DNA of 64,000 nucleotides from Carettochelys insculpta (GCF_033958435.1 NC_134138.1:177614798-177678797); one strand, 5' to 3'. Counted from the stretch's first letter, positions 22,598 to 39,662 are shown. Numbers and translations are program-made. The notes: generated from the letters alone by a model not told the origin.

Positions 22598-24010
22598 TAA
22601 CTGTTTTCTTTTGATGCCACATGGTTAGTTGCATGAACAGACATTCTGAGATTATGAACATTGAAATATCCTTGAAAAGAGGAGATGTCTTTAAGCCAGA
22701 TTTCAGCACGAACAGGGGAAAAATGGTGAAAGTTACAAAACTTTCAGCCAACTGGAACTAGATTGATCTATAAAAAATGCTGGATATTTCCTTAGCACAA
22801 ATTCAGTTTTCACAGCAGGGAACTGAGAGTCTGAAATTCTGGGTCATATTCCCAACTTTGTCAGTAACTCACTATGAACCTTGAAGAAATCACTTTGGCC
22901 TGCACTTCCAGTTGCTTTTGATGTTGGGCGCAACCTTTGTTTACTCAAAAGTTGATTTTTCTGAGGCTTTGAACATGCAAAATTTCAACTGAATTAAATG
23001 GGATCAACAATAGCTCTGAAAATTAAGCCTTGGATGTTAACCTGGACATATCAAAGTTGAGGCAGCTAATCTCAGAGGCCCTTGAATTGAATTTAAACTC
23101 TGTATTCTTCATTTCCCTCATCTATAACACAAACACAAAACAACAAAAAAATCACTTTCTAATTTTTAAAAATAATTTGACATTCAAAGAGCTGTATAAA
23201 AATAAAATGTTATTTAAAATACTTCATGGTTTTGGTCAGGTCAGAAGTACCATGGTAATAACATTAACTATTACTTTTGCTTTTGTTATGGTAATGCCTA
23301 TGGACGAACCAAGAATGAAGCCCCATTTCAAAAAGCGCTGCGTAACTTCTTTTATGGCATTTCTATTTTATATTGTGTCTAAAGTCAAAAAGAAAATATT
23401 TTGTTTAGATCTAGTTTTGACTGCAGCTTTGGGTTGGTTTTCATTCCATCCGGGATTGCCCCATCCTTGAAACAAACAGGAAATGATGTGACAAGTTTTG
23501 GAAAAATGATACTTTTCCCCTGGAATGTGACAGTGACTATTTTCTGATATTTTATGATCTTTAAAAGACCAGCTTGGTTAAAATTACTTCAGTTTTGGCT
23601 CATAGAGAGACTGTAGGGATAATTCTTGTCTATGTATGAGATTAGTTCTAAACACATGCTGCCACTCAGATTTGATTGGAATAGAATCCTTGAGCATCTC
23701 AGCATACAGAGCCATTGGCTGTGCCCCTAACCACATCTGGGTAAGTGCAGAATCAGTGCAGGCACAGTAATGAGGTAGCACAGGAACTGTGAGACTGCTA
23801 ACCCACATGCTCAGACCTAGGAACCAGTTGCCTGACTTTATTGAACAGTGCAGAAAACACCCCTGAAGTGAGGGATTTTGGGCTGATTGTTGGCTGAAAG
23901 AGAGTTGAAGCTTTCATCAAAGAAATAGTCTCCAGCTGTTTGATTCCTGCTTTGTTCAGGGAAACCATGCTCTGTACATTTCTTGTAAATAAATGGGATT
24001 AAACCAGAGA
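22598..24010 (-). other. CNTNAP2 intron stretch, nothing recognised
   Basis: AT-rich. The longest open frame here (23030-23470, plus) is low-complexity Lys/Phe-rich and lacks any family signature. Confidence 0.4.
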
Positions 24011-24806
24011 AGTCTTGGATTCATTGTGGATAGTTCTCTGAAAAAAAATCAATGTCAGCAGCAGTCAAAAAAGCAAACGGAGTGTTAGGAATCATGAAAA
24101 AAGTGACAGAATATAAGACAGAGAATCTTATTGCCTCTATACAAATCCATAGTATGCTCACATCTTAAACATTGTGTGCAGATGTAGTTGCCTCATCTCA
24201 AAAAAAGATATCTTGGCATTGGAAAAAGTTCAGAAAAGGGCAACAAAAATGGTCAGGGGTATGAAACAGCTGCCTTATAAAGGGAGATTAGCAAGAATGG
24301 GAATTTTCCACTTAGAAAGGAGACAATTAAGGGCGATAGATAAAGGTGTATACAATCATGACTGGCGTTGAGAAAGTAAATAAGGAAAAGTTATTTCTTT
24401 GTTCCCATAACACAAGAACCAGGGGACCTCAAATGAAATTTATAGGTAGCAGGTTTAAAACAAACGAACAAACAAACAAAAAAGGAAGTCCTTTACACAA
24501 TGCACAGCCAACCTGTGGAACTCCTTGCCAGAGAATGTTGTAAAGGCTATGACATTAGCAGGGTTCAAAAAAGAGCTAGTTAAATTCATGGTCATTAAAT
24601 TATTAATGATGATGATGGGCAGGAATGGTGTCCCTAACCTCTTGTTTGTCAGAAGCTGAGAATGGGTAACAGCGGATGGATCACTTGATAATTACTGGTT
24701 CTATTCATTCCTTCTGATGCACATGACACTGGCTACCACTGGAAGATAGGATACTGGGCTAAATGGACCTTTGATCTGATCCATTATGGCCTGTTTTATG
24801 TTCTTA
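24011..24806 (+). mobile_element. CR1 LINE 3' fragment (end of ORF2 plus 3' UTR)
   Basis: Plus-strand remnants read like the C-terminal part of the CR1 RT protein: [18 protein letters not shown], then HLERRQLRAI, HNTRTRGPQMKF and GSRFKTN. They match the intact version at 36.7 kb, with frameshifts between. The 3' UTR ends near GGCCTGTTTTATGTTCTTA, the reptilian CR1 tail. About 800 bp, 5'-truncated, and antisense to CNTNAP2. Confidence 0.85.
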
Positions 24807-24904
24807 AAGAAACAATTGACTCCATCATCTATTTCTCCTGTTACTGGAAACTAAATGTAAGACCTAGAATTTTGGCTACCTGGTGGATTGAAAAATGGAT
24901 AATA

Positions 24905-24990
24905 ATATCATAGAACTATAGAGTTAGCAGGGGACTGCATGGGTCTTCTAATCTGACCCCTTGCAAGATGCAGGATTTGTTATGCTTGAT
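24905..24990 (-). repeat. Possible old CR1 tail
   Basis: ATCATAGAACTATAGAGTTAG followed by TGACCCCTTGCAAGATGCAG resembles the reverse complement of a CR1-type 3' terminus. Short and divergent. Confidence 0.35.
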
Positions 24991-27704
<2,714 letters not shown>

Positions 27705-28059
27705 TACAGTAAACTCTGTGTTAACTGGCATTCTATCATCTGGAACTCTCAAACAACTGATGTTTTAACTATAAGTAAATTTTAGTTTATTTTTTATAAG
27801 TACAGTGTAGTGAAAGCAAATACAAATACATACAGCAAATACAATAAAAGTTTACAGTGTACAATACTGCTCTTGCTGGTTAGTAAAGTACTCTGCATAC
27901 ATTTTTGTTTGTTTCTTTATATCTAATTGTGTGGGTTTTTTTGTTTTTTGTTTTTTTTTAGTGTTATGCATTGCTAGGTATACCACTCTATTATGCAAAA
28001 TGTTTGAATATTCAGCAACCTCCTGGACCTAGGGCTGCCGGATATGAACGTTTACTGTA
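27705..28059. mobile_element. Tigger/pogo-like non-autonomous DNA element
   Basis: The ends TACAGTAAAC (27705-27714) and GTTTACTGTA (28050-28059) are exact inverted repeats with TA outermost, as expected for Tc1/mariner-pogo elements that duplicate TA. Inside the ends are TTAACTGGCATTCTATCATC and GGGCTGCCGGATATGAACG, typical of Tigger-like termini. The interior is AT-rich without coding. Confidence 0.65.
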
Positions 28060-28158
28060 TTACATTTTTCAAAGCAAAGTTTGGGAAACTGGATGAGCGA
28101 TTTAGGCCCATATTGTCAAACTGCAATAGGAGGCATAGATGCTCAATCATCTCAGAAA

Positions 28159-28551
28159 GGCTGTGTTTACACCTGCATTCCTCTTTTGAAAGAGACATGC
28201 AAATGAGGGAAATCAAAAATGCAAATGAGGTACAGATTTACATATGTGGTGCCTCATTTGCATATTCTTCTTTTGAAAGAACCAAAGCAGTGTAGACATG
28301 AGTTTTTCGAAAGTAAACCTCATCTTCGAAAGAACCATTCTTCCTAAAAAATACATATATATATATATGAAGAAGAGTTTTTTCAAAGATGGAGTTTACT
28401 TTTGAAAGACCCATGTCTACACTGCTTTTTCTTCTTTTGAAAGAATGTACAAATGAAGTGCCAGATATTTAAATCTACACCCCATTTGCATTTTTGATTT
28501 CCCTCAGTTGCATGCCTCTTTAGAAAGAATAATGTAAGTGTAGACACAGCC
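28159..28551. mobile_element. Foldback MITE with 185-bp arms around an (AT)n centre
   Basis: The ends GGCTGTGTTTACACC and GTGTAGACACAGCC are flanked by the exact 3-bp repeat AAA (28156-28158 and 28552-28554). Nearly the whole element is one inverted repeat: words such as CTTTTGAAAGA, GGGAAATCAAAAATGCAAATG and AGTGTAGACATG occur in both arms, meeting at the ATATATATATATAT core (28353-28368). No coding. RNA crossing it would form a long hairpin. Confidence 0.8.
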
Positions 28552-28554
28552 AAA

Positions 28555-29281
28555 TTGAGTCACTTATTTAGCTGTCTAGATATAGATTTAGGTGCCCAAG
28601 TAGAAATCAAATCTTAACATAGGGACCTAGGTATCTTTCCCAAGCACACATGGCAAGGTGCTAACAGAAAACCAGTAGTTCAGCATAAAGTTCCTTCAAT
28701 ATGCTATTTGGAAATTCAGATTTATGGGAGGAACAAAGTTGATCACTGTTACAATCACAGAGAAAATCTAGTGCAATCCCAGACACTCAGTTTTGGTAAT
28801 AAAATAAAGAAACATATAAAAGTTTTGCAATGTATCAGCAGGACTGCCTTTTATGAATATCAGTATCTGCTGTCTATTTATTGTCTGAAACCTCCTTAGT
28901 CTGACTCCCTCAATAACTGCCCACAATGGTAAAAATTTACACTGATAAAAATCTGAAAAATCGGTTAAAATAAACATTATCCATTGAAAGTTTATGCAAA
29001 TAAAAACTGAATTTTGCCAAGCCCATTTACATTTCAGTTTACTCAGCAAAGGCTTGTATTTCAGATTATTTTTTGCAATACAAATGAAAAGACTGAGCTT
29101 GTGAGTTATGACTGTACAAATGGTGACACACATGGCTGTTTCCATTCCACTGCCAGTATGATATTTACCAATGCTCTGAAAGCTTTGTACAGAATTTCAT
29201 TTCACTTCTTTTGTTGAGCATTCACCAATATGTAAGGAAATGAGGTAAAAAACGTTTTTGTTTTGTTGCCAGACACATAAG
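28555..29281 (-). other. CNTNAP2 intron stretch, nothing recognised
   Basis: AT-rich sequence. One short word (TTTAGGTGCC, about 28588) recalls old interspersed repeats. Confidence 0.35.
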
Positions 29282-29495
29282 CTGGGTCTACACTGCACCA
29301 CCCTTTCAAAGTGTTTTTCCAGAAGAGGGGTTTTCTTCCAAAGGAACCCCATGTACATGGTTGCTTTTGCTTCTGGAAAAGGCTTTTCCAGAAGTGAGAG
29401 CTCATGAGAATATGCAAATGAGGCATGAGATACTGAAATCCATGCCTCATTTGAAAGTTCCCCTTCTCTCATTAGCATGACCCTTCTGTAAGGGC
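29282..29495. repeat. Truncated MITE of the CTACACTG group
   Basis: Starts AGCTGGGTCTACACTGCACC and contains TTCCAGAAG and CTTCTGGAAAAG inverted words and CATGCCTCATTTG, as in the other foldback MITEs here. A matching right end was not found. Confidence 0.5.
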
Positions 29496-30640
<1,145 letters not shown>

Positions 30641-32274
30641 GGTTGATTAAATTATATTGGATGGTCTATAAATGTACAGAGCCTTTATACATTTCTATTA
30701 TACTCTGTAGGATTTTTCCATCACATGTTGCTCAGAAAAGTATATGATTGATGTTTATTACTGAGAAGATAAAGTGATTAATAAAGAATAGATCACTTTT
30801 GATGACACTGTATCTCAAATTGCCTGCTAGGAGTCAGTTAGTGTTCTTTTTGGCTGGAAATAATGAGAGAAAATCAGTTCAAATAATTATCAGAAAAGGG
30901 ATTGCTACTGATAATATTCACAAAGGAGGATTTAACTTAAGTGTAAAGGCAAATGGGTTTTCTATCTATGTCATTTTTTTAGTTATAAAGAAATCCCTGG
31001 AAAGCAACTTCTGAAAGAATCATCATCCTTTTGAGGGTTTGACATAGGTTTGTAAGGGATTTAGTATAATTATGCTTCTCAAGTTGTGCATAATTCACTT
31101 CCAGTCTGTCTTGCAAAACTTCACTCACCCAGAAAGCAAAATTGATTTTGATGGGCTAATAAACTATTATTACCTATCAGCCTATTAAAAAGAAATCAAA
31201 TACTTTTTGTGCCTTGGCTAGTACCATTTCATGGTGCCTTTGGCAAGGCTGAAACAAATTGTAGCCATTTATGTGTTTGTTCCACATTCCAAAAAGATAC
31301 AATGAGAAAAAGTTTTTTCATAATCACAAACGCTTTTTTTTTTTGTAAAAAAATTGCCACAAAAAGCTTACTACCTTTTGGTTTTTCCCCTTTTTATAGA
31401 ATGAGGTAAGTTTAGAGGGAGAATTATATAGGTATTTAGGTACTGAAATATCCACCATTCTCAGCCACCTGCAATTCTATTTCCTCATCTGAAGTAACCA
31501 CCTCTCATGTCCCCTGAAGCTCAACCAGTTTGCCTTTGTTTGCTCAGGACTTGACTAAAGAGAACTAGAGATGTTTTTCTCTTATGTGGTGAAGTCTTTA
31601 AGCCTCTGAGGCTTCGCATATAAGGTTAGGGCAAATCAAAAGCTAGAATCAAATCTATATTGTCATTAGCATACAGGACGCATTGCAGCTGGCCTTGAAG
31701 AGGGGCTGGCTTTGTCTCCACTGTGGCTGCTCAAGGGAAAACAAACAAACAAAAAAAACCACAACACTTTGCACAATGTCTGTCTCCAACTCCTTTAATT
31801 GCTTCCTGAAAGTAGTCCGTCTGCAAAGCTCTCAGAGTGAGAACTGGGAAGCAGAGTGTTCATCTCATGCTCAGCCACTTGACGGCATTTTTGACATTGC
31901 CAGTAGGCACCTTTGTGAAACCCCATCCAGTATTCAGTCTCCGAGTCTACTTTAGAAGTCTAAAACAGCACTCCTGGCCCATTTGCTCAGTCTACTGGGT
32001 AAAAGCAGCAGCCACATTTTTAAAAGAGATAACTGCAAATGGAAGAGGGGAGAAAGAGAGAGGGACTGGGGGAGAGAAAAAGATGAAGACATTTCTACCA
32101 GAACAATGATACTTGTATGACTCAGCTTTAATCTGGGCTGAAAATCAAGGTCTGCATAGCAGCCTGAAAGGTTTCTTCTATGAGATAATGATATTATAAG
32201 GAAATTCACAGTAATTGGAGGAAAATATTAACTGTGATTTTAAAGCATAAGTATGCAGAATAAAATTCATACTA
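30641..32274 (-). other. CNTNAP2 intron stretch, nothing recognised
   Basis: AT-rich intronic DNA without protein, RNA-gene or repeat hallmarks that I can name. Confidence 0.4.
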
Positions 32275-32565
32275 AGGGTTGAACCTCTTTAGTCTGGCAA
32301 CATCTGTAATCTGGCATGATTTTTGCTAGGTGGATGGCACTTATCATGGGTGTGGCCAAGTTTCCGGTGGTCCCATAAAGTTTGTTTCCAGCCACCAGTC
32401 TTCAGTGTTCTGCGCTGTTATTTAGCTCCAATTTATCCCGAAATGTCTTCTAAGAGCCCAAGAAGCAGTGAAAATGTTGGTAATGTGCTAGGCAATATTG
32501 AGCTCCCAGGATTCAGCAAATTCTCTTGTTTGGCGCTGTTTCTCCAGGGTGCCAAACTAAAGATA
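32275..32565 (+). repeat. Interspersed repeat, family X, copy 2
   Basis: Shares GGTTGAACCTCTTTAGTCTGG, GGCCAAGTTTCC, GTCCCATAAAGTTTG and TCTTCTAAGAGCCCAAGAAG with the copy at 30395. It extends further and ends near TCCAGGGTGCCAAACTAAAG. Confidence 0.6.
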
Positions 32566-33189
32566 TTTTAATATTTCATCTTGTACATTGAGAGAGAAAA
32601 GAATAAATGTCCCATAAGAATGTACTTCTCATCAAAAATTTTTGTTTTGATTTGTTGAATGTGAAAGGGGAAGAAGCACCAGACAAGTATAGTGTCCATT
32701 GACATATCACCCAAACAAATTTAACACAGGCATCACAAAAAATATTAGTGAGTAAATCAGTCTGCTAGTTTGCAAGCCTAAAAAAGTATGAAGCATATCT
32801 GTAGGTACAGCTAAAGATACAGAATAAAATTGCTTTCTGCATGTTTGTGACTCCTACAAGCAACTTCTAGTATTGGTTCTTACGGGTAAGCCACGCTATC
32901 TGTTTTTATAAATTTCTGACCCCACATCATCGTGTATGAACACTCAGAAGAATCTCAAACTAAAAACTATTAGTATTGGGACTTTAACAGGTCTGTGTGA
33001 ACATGTCTACCCAGAGGTTCTATAGACTTAGACATCTTAAAGACTACCCTGTTACTGATTTATTTTTTTTAGGCAAATCTCCCCCTGACCTTTCTTCTAC
33101 AGTGTCTTTGCTGAAAAATTACATACTATAAAATGAAACTCCCCCTCCCAAAAATCCACAGTGGTTTGGGGACTAATTCATTAGCACTG
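32566..33189 (-). other. CNTNAP2 intron stretch, nothing recognised
   Basis: AT-rich intronic DNA. No supported feature. Confidence 0.4.
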
Positions 33190-33735
33190 ACAAGTCTTAA
33201 GAATGGCCATTCTGAATCAGACCAACAATCCATCTAGCCCAGTATCCTGTCTTCTGACAGTAGTCAGTGCCAGATTTTTCAGACATAAAGACCGGAACAA
33301 GGCCATTTGTAGTGTTCTGTTACTATTGGACATCCTCAGTATCTGGCAGCTGCATCCATGATGATCTTGGCTAACTGCTACTGATGGGCCAGTCATCCAT
33401 GAACTTTTAAGATTCTCTTTTGAACCTAGATATTCTTTTGGCCTTTTCAACATATCGGGGCAATGAGTTCCACCAGCTGACCGTATATTTTATAAAGAAA
33501 TACTTCCTTCGGTTTGTTTTAAACCTGCTGATTCTCAATGTCACCAGGTGACCCCTAGTCCTTGTGTCTGAGAAGGCAGAAACAACACTTCCTTAATAAT
33601 TTTTCTCCACACTATTCACAATTTTATAGACCTTTGTCATAGGACTTTTATGTCCTCACCAAATCCATGGCTTGCATTATAAAGCCTTTTAGACTAGATA
33701 ATCTAATGGCTCCTTCCAGCCTTAAGATTTCTGAA
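33190..33735 (-). mobile_element. CR1 LINE 3' fragment
   Basis: On plus it starts AAGAATGGCCATTCTGAATCAGACC and CCATCTAGCCCAGTATCCTG, the reverse complement of the CR1 3' terminus also seen at 36.46 kb. It continues into the ORF2 C-terminal region (GAGTTCCACCAGCTGACC and the CTAGTCCTTGTGTCTGAG block). Frames are degraded. It ends just before Harbinger copy 2. Confidence 0.75.
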
Positions 33736-34064
33736 AAAATAGCTGCGTCTACATTATCCAACTATTTCAACGGAGCCAGCCCAACTTCGAAGTAGCGCGC
33801 ATGTCTACACATGCCATGCACTACTTTGAAGTTAAAGTTGATGTTAGGCGGTGAGAGACAGAAATCACTATCCCCATCAGAAGATGGGAATAGAGTCCTA
33901 CTTGGATGTTCAACATTGAGGTAGGGTGTCTGTAGACAATCCGTGTCCTGCTATTTTGAAATAGTGGGGTCCTCCATGGCGGCAATCAGCTGAGGGTTGA
34001 GACATGCTGTTCAGCCCCTAAGGGGCTCTATGATCACCAGATGCTGCACCCCTTAAAGCACCAT

Positions 34065-34642
34065 AGAATCATAGAATACTAGGACTGGAAGGGACCTTGA
34101 GAGGCCATCGAGTCCAGCCCCCTGCCCTCATGGCAGGACCAAGTACTATCTAAACCATCCCTGACAGACATCTATCTAACCTGTTTTTAAATATCTCTAG
34201 CGATGGTGATTCCACAACCTCCCTTGGCAATTTATTCCACTGTTTGACCAACCTGACAGTTAGGAACTTTTTCCTAATGTCCAACCTAAACCTCCCTTGA
34301 TGCAGTTTAAGTCCATTGCCTCTTGTTCTATCCTCAGAGTCCAAGAAGAACAAGTTTTCTCCCTTCTCCTTGTGACACCCTTTTAGATCCTTGGAAACCG
34401 CTATCATGCCCCACCTCAATCTTCTTTTTTCCATACTAAACAAGCCCAATTCTTTCAGCCTTTCTTCATAGGTCACGTTCTCTAGACCTTTAATCATTCT
34501 TGTTGCTCTTTTCTGGACCCTCTCTAATTTCTCCACATCTTTCTTGAACTGCAGTTCCCAGAACTGGACACAATACTCCAGCAGAGGCCTAACCAGTGCA
34601 GAACAGAGAGGAAGAATGACTTCTTGTGTCTTGTTCACAACA
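34065..34642 (-). mobile_element. CR1 LINE 3' fragment inserted in Harbinger copy 2
   Basis: Plus begins AGAATCATAGAATACTAGGAC and GGAAGGGACCTTGAGAGGCC, the reverse complement of the CR1 tail. Minus encodes the ORF2 C-terminus: RPLLEYCVQFW, ERVQKRATRMIKGLENV, KELGLFSMEKRRLRWG and QWNKLPREVVESPSLE, still open over about 590 bp. The 6-bp repeat CACCAT flanks it (34059-34064 and 34643-34648). Copy 1 has the uninterrupted site AAAGCACCATGGACC. A different CR1 subfamily from the 36-kb insert. Confidence 0.9.
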
Positions 34643-34646
34643 CACC

Positions 34647-36127
34647 ATGGACCTGGACTTCCTGTGGCAGGAAGGTGAGAGTATGGAGACAGCAGCACCC
34701 ACACGTGCTGGCCCTGCAGACCCTTTAGTGCCCCTGAGCCACCCACCCATCACCCATGGCAGCCAGCCAGCCCTCTGAGCTTCCTCCACCTGAGGGGACC
34801 CAGGGCTCCCAGGCATCCAGCTGGTGTGGGGGAAGGGGGAGAGGTAGCAGGGCCCCTCCTGGAAAGACTCCAGGTTCCAGGACCTGAGGCTCTGGGGTGA
34901 GAAGGAGGTGCTCCAGGTAATGGGGAGCAAGTGGCAGAAGGCAGAGGCATTTGCCAAGCTGACTGAGGCCATGGCTGCCTGGGGTCACCCTGCCCACACT
35001 CCTGATCATGTCAGAAGTAAAGTAAAGGAGTTGTGGCAGGGTTATGCCCAGGCCTGGGACATGGCCAGCCAGTCTGGGGCTGCCCCTGCTGCTTGCCCCT
35101 ATTACAGGGAGCTCAGGGAAATCCTGGGCCCCCAGTACACCTCCTCCCCCTGGTCGTCTTTGACACCGCAGCTGAAGAGCCCCAACAGGCCTCAGACCAA
35201 GGGGCCAGCCCAGAGGCCAGCCCCACACCCCAGGGGCCCCTGGAGGAGCCACCCCCCTTGGACCGCCAAGGAGGGCTCCAGTGACAGGGAGCTCCAAACA
35301 GACCTCCCCTTCCAGAGTGCCAGCTGGGCATCCACCTGACAGGTGTCCGCCAACCGCGGGAGTGGACCTTCAGGTATGAACCCCACAGGGCGCACACCCC
35401 CAGGTTACAGGGCAGGGGCACAGGCCATGACTGGGGGCACCCCACATTCCCAGGTGAGCCCAGTCCACCATGGCCCAGCCAGACCATGTCCCAAGGACAG
35501 CTGCATGGCCCCCAGGGCCCATTCGCAACTGGTCCCGCAGACAGCGCCACATCCCGGGTGTGGGGCTGAACACCTGAAGGAGGCCGCCCACAGGGACACA
35601 GCGCCCATGGCTGGGGGACAGGGGACAGGGACTCGGCACTCACAGGAATCTGGGGAGTTTGGGCCACGGGCCAGGGCCCACACCAAAAGATTGCCCTCTC
35701 TCTTCCCACCATCTGTGGCCGCACTGTCTGAGTGCCATGACAAGGCAGTGGTGTCTGTTGTGCTGGTCAGCCCGCAGGGGCGTCACAGTGCGTCAGCCAG
35801 CTGGGGCAGGGACCACTGCCAGGACTGGTCCGCCACAGCTGGAGCCAGCTGCGAGTGGCTGCTGACCCCCAGGTCCTTGCCACCATCCGGCAACAGGTGG
35901 ACATTGCAGAGGATCACCTCCAAGTGGAGAAGAGGGCATTGGCCTGGTGCCAGGAGTTCTGGGAGTCCTTCATGCAGACATTTGACTGCGTCACGGGAGC
36001 CCTGGAGCAGATTGTGGACTGCTGTCACCTTCTGCTGCTCCACCTACTGTTCCTCCTGGCAGCCCCCCTGCACCAGAGCCCACTGGGGAGGATCACAGGG
36101 CTCCAGAGCCAGCCCAGCCATATTTGA
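34647..36127 (+). pseudogene. Harbinger Myb/SANT-like protein, copy 2, broken
   Basis: The ATG at 34647 (MDLDFLWQEGESM) is the counterpart of 410 in copy 1, but the frame meets TGA after about 43 codons. Domain sequence resumes at 34908 with VMGSKWQKAEAFAKLTEAM, HTPDHVRSKVKELWQGYAQ and CPYYRELREILGPQ. The exon 2 counterpart is at about 35855-36127 (VLATIRQQVDIAEDHLQVEK). This copy lacks the in-frame stop seen in copy 1 after AEAF, and copy 1 lacks this early stop, so the two decayed independently. The role is as described for copy 1. Confidence 0.65.
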
Positions 36128-36654
36128 TGTCCTGGCCCCAACCTGGACTTGACAGGGACCCCGGATGAGGGGGAGGGTGGCAACCCAGACCCGGCGTGGG
36201 TCATGACCCCTCCACGCTGGATGTGGGGCAGTGAGGGGCCAAAGGTTGGGCCACCCAGGTCCCCCTCCTTTGTATATAGTTCCCCCTGGCTTTGTTGTAA
36301 GTAGTTATGTCCCCCCATTTAAGTAGCATTCCTGCTCATGTACATAGTTTCCCCAAGGACATTTGTTCCATTAAAGAGTTGGCTTACACATTTGGTTTGT
36401 AAATAATATAATCCCAGTTCTATTTTTCAAAAACACAGGTGTGTCGTGTGCTCTTTAGGGAGGCATAAGAACATAAGAATGGCCATATTGGGTCAGACCA
36501 AAGGTCCATCCAGCCCAGTATCCCGTCTGCCAACAGTGGCCAATGCCGGGTGCCCCAGAGAAGGAGAACAGAAGACAATGATCAAGTGATTTATCTCCTG
36601 CCATCCATCTCCTGCCCTTGTACTGAAGGCTAGGGCACCATACTTTACCCCTGG

Positions 36655-39522
36655 CTAATAGCCATTTATGGACCTAACCTGCAAAAATTTATCGAGCTCT
36701 TTTTTAAACCCTAATAGAGTTCTGGCCTTCACAGCCTCCTCCGGCAAGGAGTTCCACAGGTTGACTGTGCGCTGTGTGAAGAAAAATTTCCTTTTATTAG
36801 TTTTGAACCTACTACCCATCAATTTCATTTGGTGTCCCCTAGTTCTTGTATTATGGGAAAAGGTAAATAATTTTTCTATATTCACTTTCTCCACACCATT
36901 CATGATTTTATATACCTCTATCATATCGCCCCTCAATCGCCTCTTTTCCAGACTGAAAAGTCCCAGTCTCTCTAGCCTCTCCGCATATGGGACCCGTTCC
37001 AAACCCCTAATCATCTTGGTCGCCCTTTTCTGAACCTTTTCTAATGCCAAAATATCTTTTTTGAGGTGAGGAGACCACATCTGCACACAGTACGCAAGAT
37101 GTGGGCGTACCATAGTTTTATATAGGGGAAGTATGATATCTTTTGTCTTATTATCTATCCCTTTTTTAATAATTCCTAACATCCTATTTGCTTTACTAAC
37201 TGCTGCTGCACACTGCGTGGATGTCTTCAGAGAACTATCCACTATAACTCCAAGATCCCTTTCCTGATCTGTCGTAGCTAAATTTGACCCCATCATGTTG
37301 TACGTGTAATTTGGGTTATTTTTTCCAATGTGCATTACCTTACACTTACCCACATTAAATTTCATTTGCCATTTTGCTGCCCAATCACTCAGTTTGCTGA
37401 GATCTTTTTGTAGTTCTTCACAATCCCTTTTGGTTTTGACTGTCCTGAACAACTTGGTGTCATCTGCAAACTTTGCCACCTCACTGCTTACCTCATTTTC
37501 TAGATCATTGATGAACAAGTTGAACAGGATCGGTCCCAGGACTGGCCCCTGGGGAACACCACTAGTTACCCCCCTCCATTGTGAAAATTTACCATTTATT
37601 CCCACCCTTTGTTTTCTGTCTTTTAACCAATTCCCGATCCAGGAAAGGATCTTTCCTCCTATCGCATGACCGCCTAATTTACAAAAAAGCCTTTGGTGTG
37701 GGACCGTGTCAAAGTCTTTCTGGAAATCTAGGTATATTATGTCCACTGGGTGCCCCTTGTCTGCATGTTGATTAACCCCTTCAAAGAATTTTAATAGATT
37801 AGTTAGACACGACTTCCCTCTGCAGAAACCATGCTGACTTTTGCCCAACAATTCGTGCTCTTCTACGTGCCTTGCAATTTTATTCTTTACTATTGTTTCT
37901 ACTAATTTGTCTGGTACTGATGTTAGACTTATCGTTCTATAATTGCCAGGGTCTCCTCTGGAGCCTTTTTTAAATATTGGCGTTATATTGGCCGTCTTCC
38001 AGTCACTGGGTACCGAAGCGGATTTAAAGGATAGGTTACAAACCACTGTTAATAACTCCGCAATTTCACATTTGAGTTCTTTCAGAACCCTTGGGTGAAC
38101 ACCGTCTGGTCCTGGAGACTTGTTACTATTCAGCTTATCAATTAACTCCAAAACCTCCTCTAATGTCACTTCCATCTGGGAGAGTTCCTCAGATTTGTCA
38201 CCTAAAAAGGCTGGCTCAGATTTAAGAACCTCTGTAACATCCTCAGCCGTGAAGACTGAAGCAAAGAAATCATTTAATCGCTCTGCAATGGCACTGTCTT
38301 CCTTGATCGCTCCTGTTATATCTTTATCGTCCAAGGGCCCCACTGCTTTTTTAGGGGGCTTCCTGCTTCTAATGTATTTAAAAAAGCATTTTACTATTAT
38401 TTTTTGAATTTTTGGCTAGCTGTTCCTCAAAATCTTTTTTGGCTTTTCTTACTACATTATGACACTTAATTTGAGAGTGTTTATGTTCCTTTCTATTTTC
38501 CTCACTAGGATTTGACTTCCACTTTTTAAAAGCTGCCCTTTTCTCTCTCACTGCCTTTTTAACATGGCTGTTAAGCCATGGTGGTTCTTTGTTAGGTCTC
38601 TTACTGTGTTTTTTTATTTGGGGTATACATTTAAGTTGGGCCTCTAGTATGGTGTCTTTAAACAGTTTCCATGCAGCTTCCAGGAATTTTAGTTTAGTTA
38701 CTCTACCTTTTAGTTTCTGTTTAACTAGCTTCCTCATTTTAGTGTAATTCTCCTTTTTGAAATTAAATGCCAGAGTGTTTGACCGCTGCGGTGTTCTTCC
38801 CAACACAGGAATATTAAAAGTTATTATATTGTGGTCACTATTTCCAAGCGGTCCAGTAACAGTTACCTCTTGGACCAGATCCTGCGTTCCAGTCAGGACT
38901 AGATCGAGAATTGACTCTCCCCTTGTGGGTTCCTGTACTAGCTGCTCCAAGAAGCAGTCATTTAAGGCATCAAGAAATTTAATCTCTGAATCCCGTCCTG
39001 AGGTGACATGTACCCAATCAATATGGGGATAACTGAAATCTCCTATTATTACTGTGTTTTTATTGTGATAGCCTCTTTAATCTCCCTTAACATTTCAGCA
39101 TCACTATCACTGTCCTGGTTAGGTGGTCGGTAATATATTCCTAATACCATATTCATATTAGAGGAATGAATTGTTATCCATAATGATTCTATGGAACATT
39201 TTGATTCCTTTAGGATTTTTGTTTGATTTGATTCTATATTATCCTTCACATATAGTACCACTCTGCCACCCGCACGACCTGTTCTGTCTTTCCGATATAA
39301 TTTATATCCCGGTATGATAGTGTCCCACTGATTGTCCTCATTCCACCATGTTTCTGTGATGCCTATTATGTCAACTTCCTCCTTTGATATGAGGTACTCC
39401 AGTTCACCCATCTTATTAGACAGACTCCTAGCATTTGTGTGAAAGCACTTTAAAAAACTACCACTATTTATATGTCCGCCTTTCACAGACGCCTTGGATT
39501 TTTTTATATGCGATTGTTTCAC
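36655..39522 (-). pseudogene. CR1 ORF2: AP endonuclease and reverse transcriptase, two frameshifts
   Basis: The protein would nick target DNA and reverse-transcribe the CR1 RNA in place. The N-terminal endonuclease part (39522 down to about 39065) has NARSLSNK, GITETWWNED, GRAGGRVVLYVK and YYRPPNQ. A first frameshift near 39065 is followed by IIGDFSYPHIDW and GNSDHNIITFNI. A second, in a T-run near 38385, precedes [11 protein letters not shown]. The RT block from 38343 is open for 562 codons: [43 protein letters not shown] (Pro where Ser is usual) and the catalytic FADDTKLF. The C-terminus has [16 protein letters not shown]. It could not make a full protein. Confidence 0.9.
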
Positions 39523-39662
39523 ATCTGATCATGCCCATACATTATTTCCCACGTTCCCTATCTGACCAACTTCTAGGGAATCCCTATCTATGGAGCCTCA
39601 TGTAAGAGAAGTCTCCGTCCGATCCACGTGCTCCCCCGCACCAATCGGCTTTCCCCCACCTC

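Noticed and set aside
23030..23470. 146-codon plus-strand open frame
   Set aside because: Low-complexity Lys/Phe-rich translation of AT-rich intron; no homology signature or splice context.
36668..38407. Plus-strand open frames over the CR1 RT region
   Set aside because: They are antisense shadows of the CR1 ORF2 reading frame.
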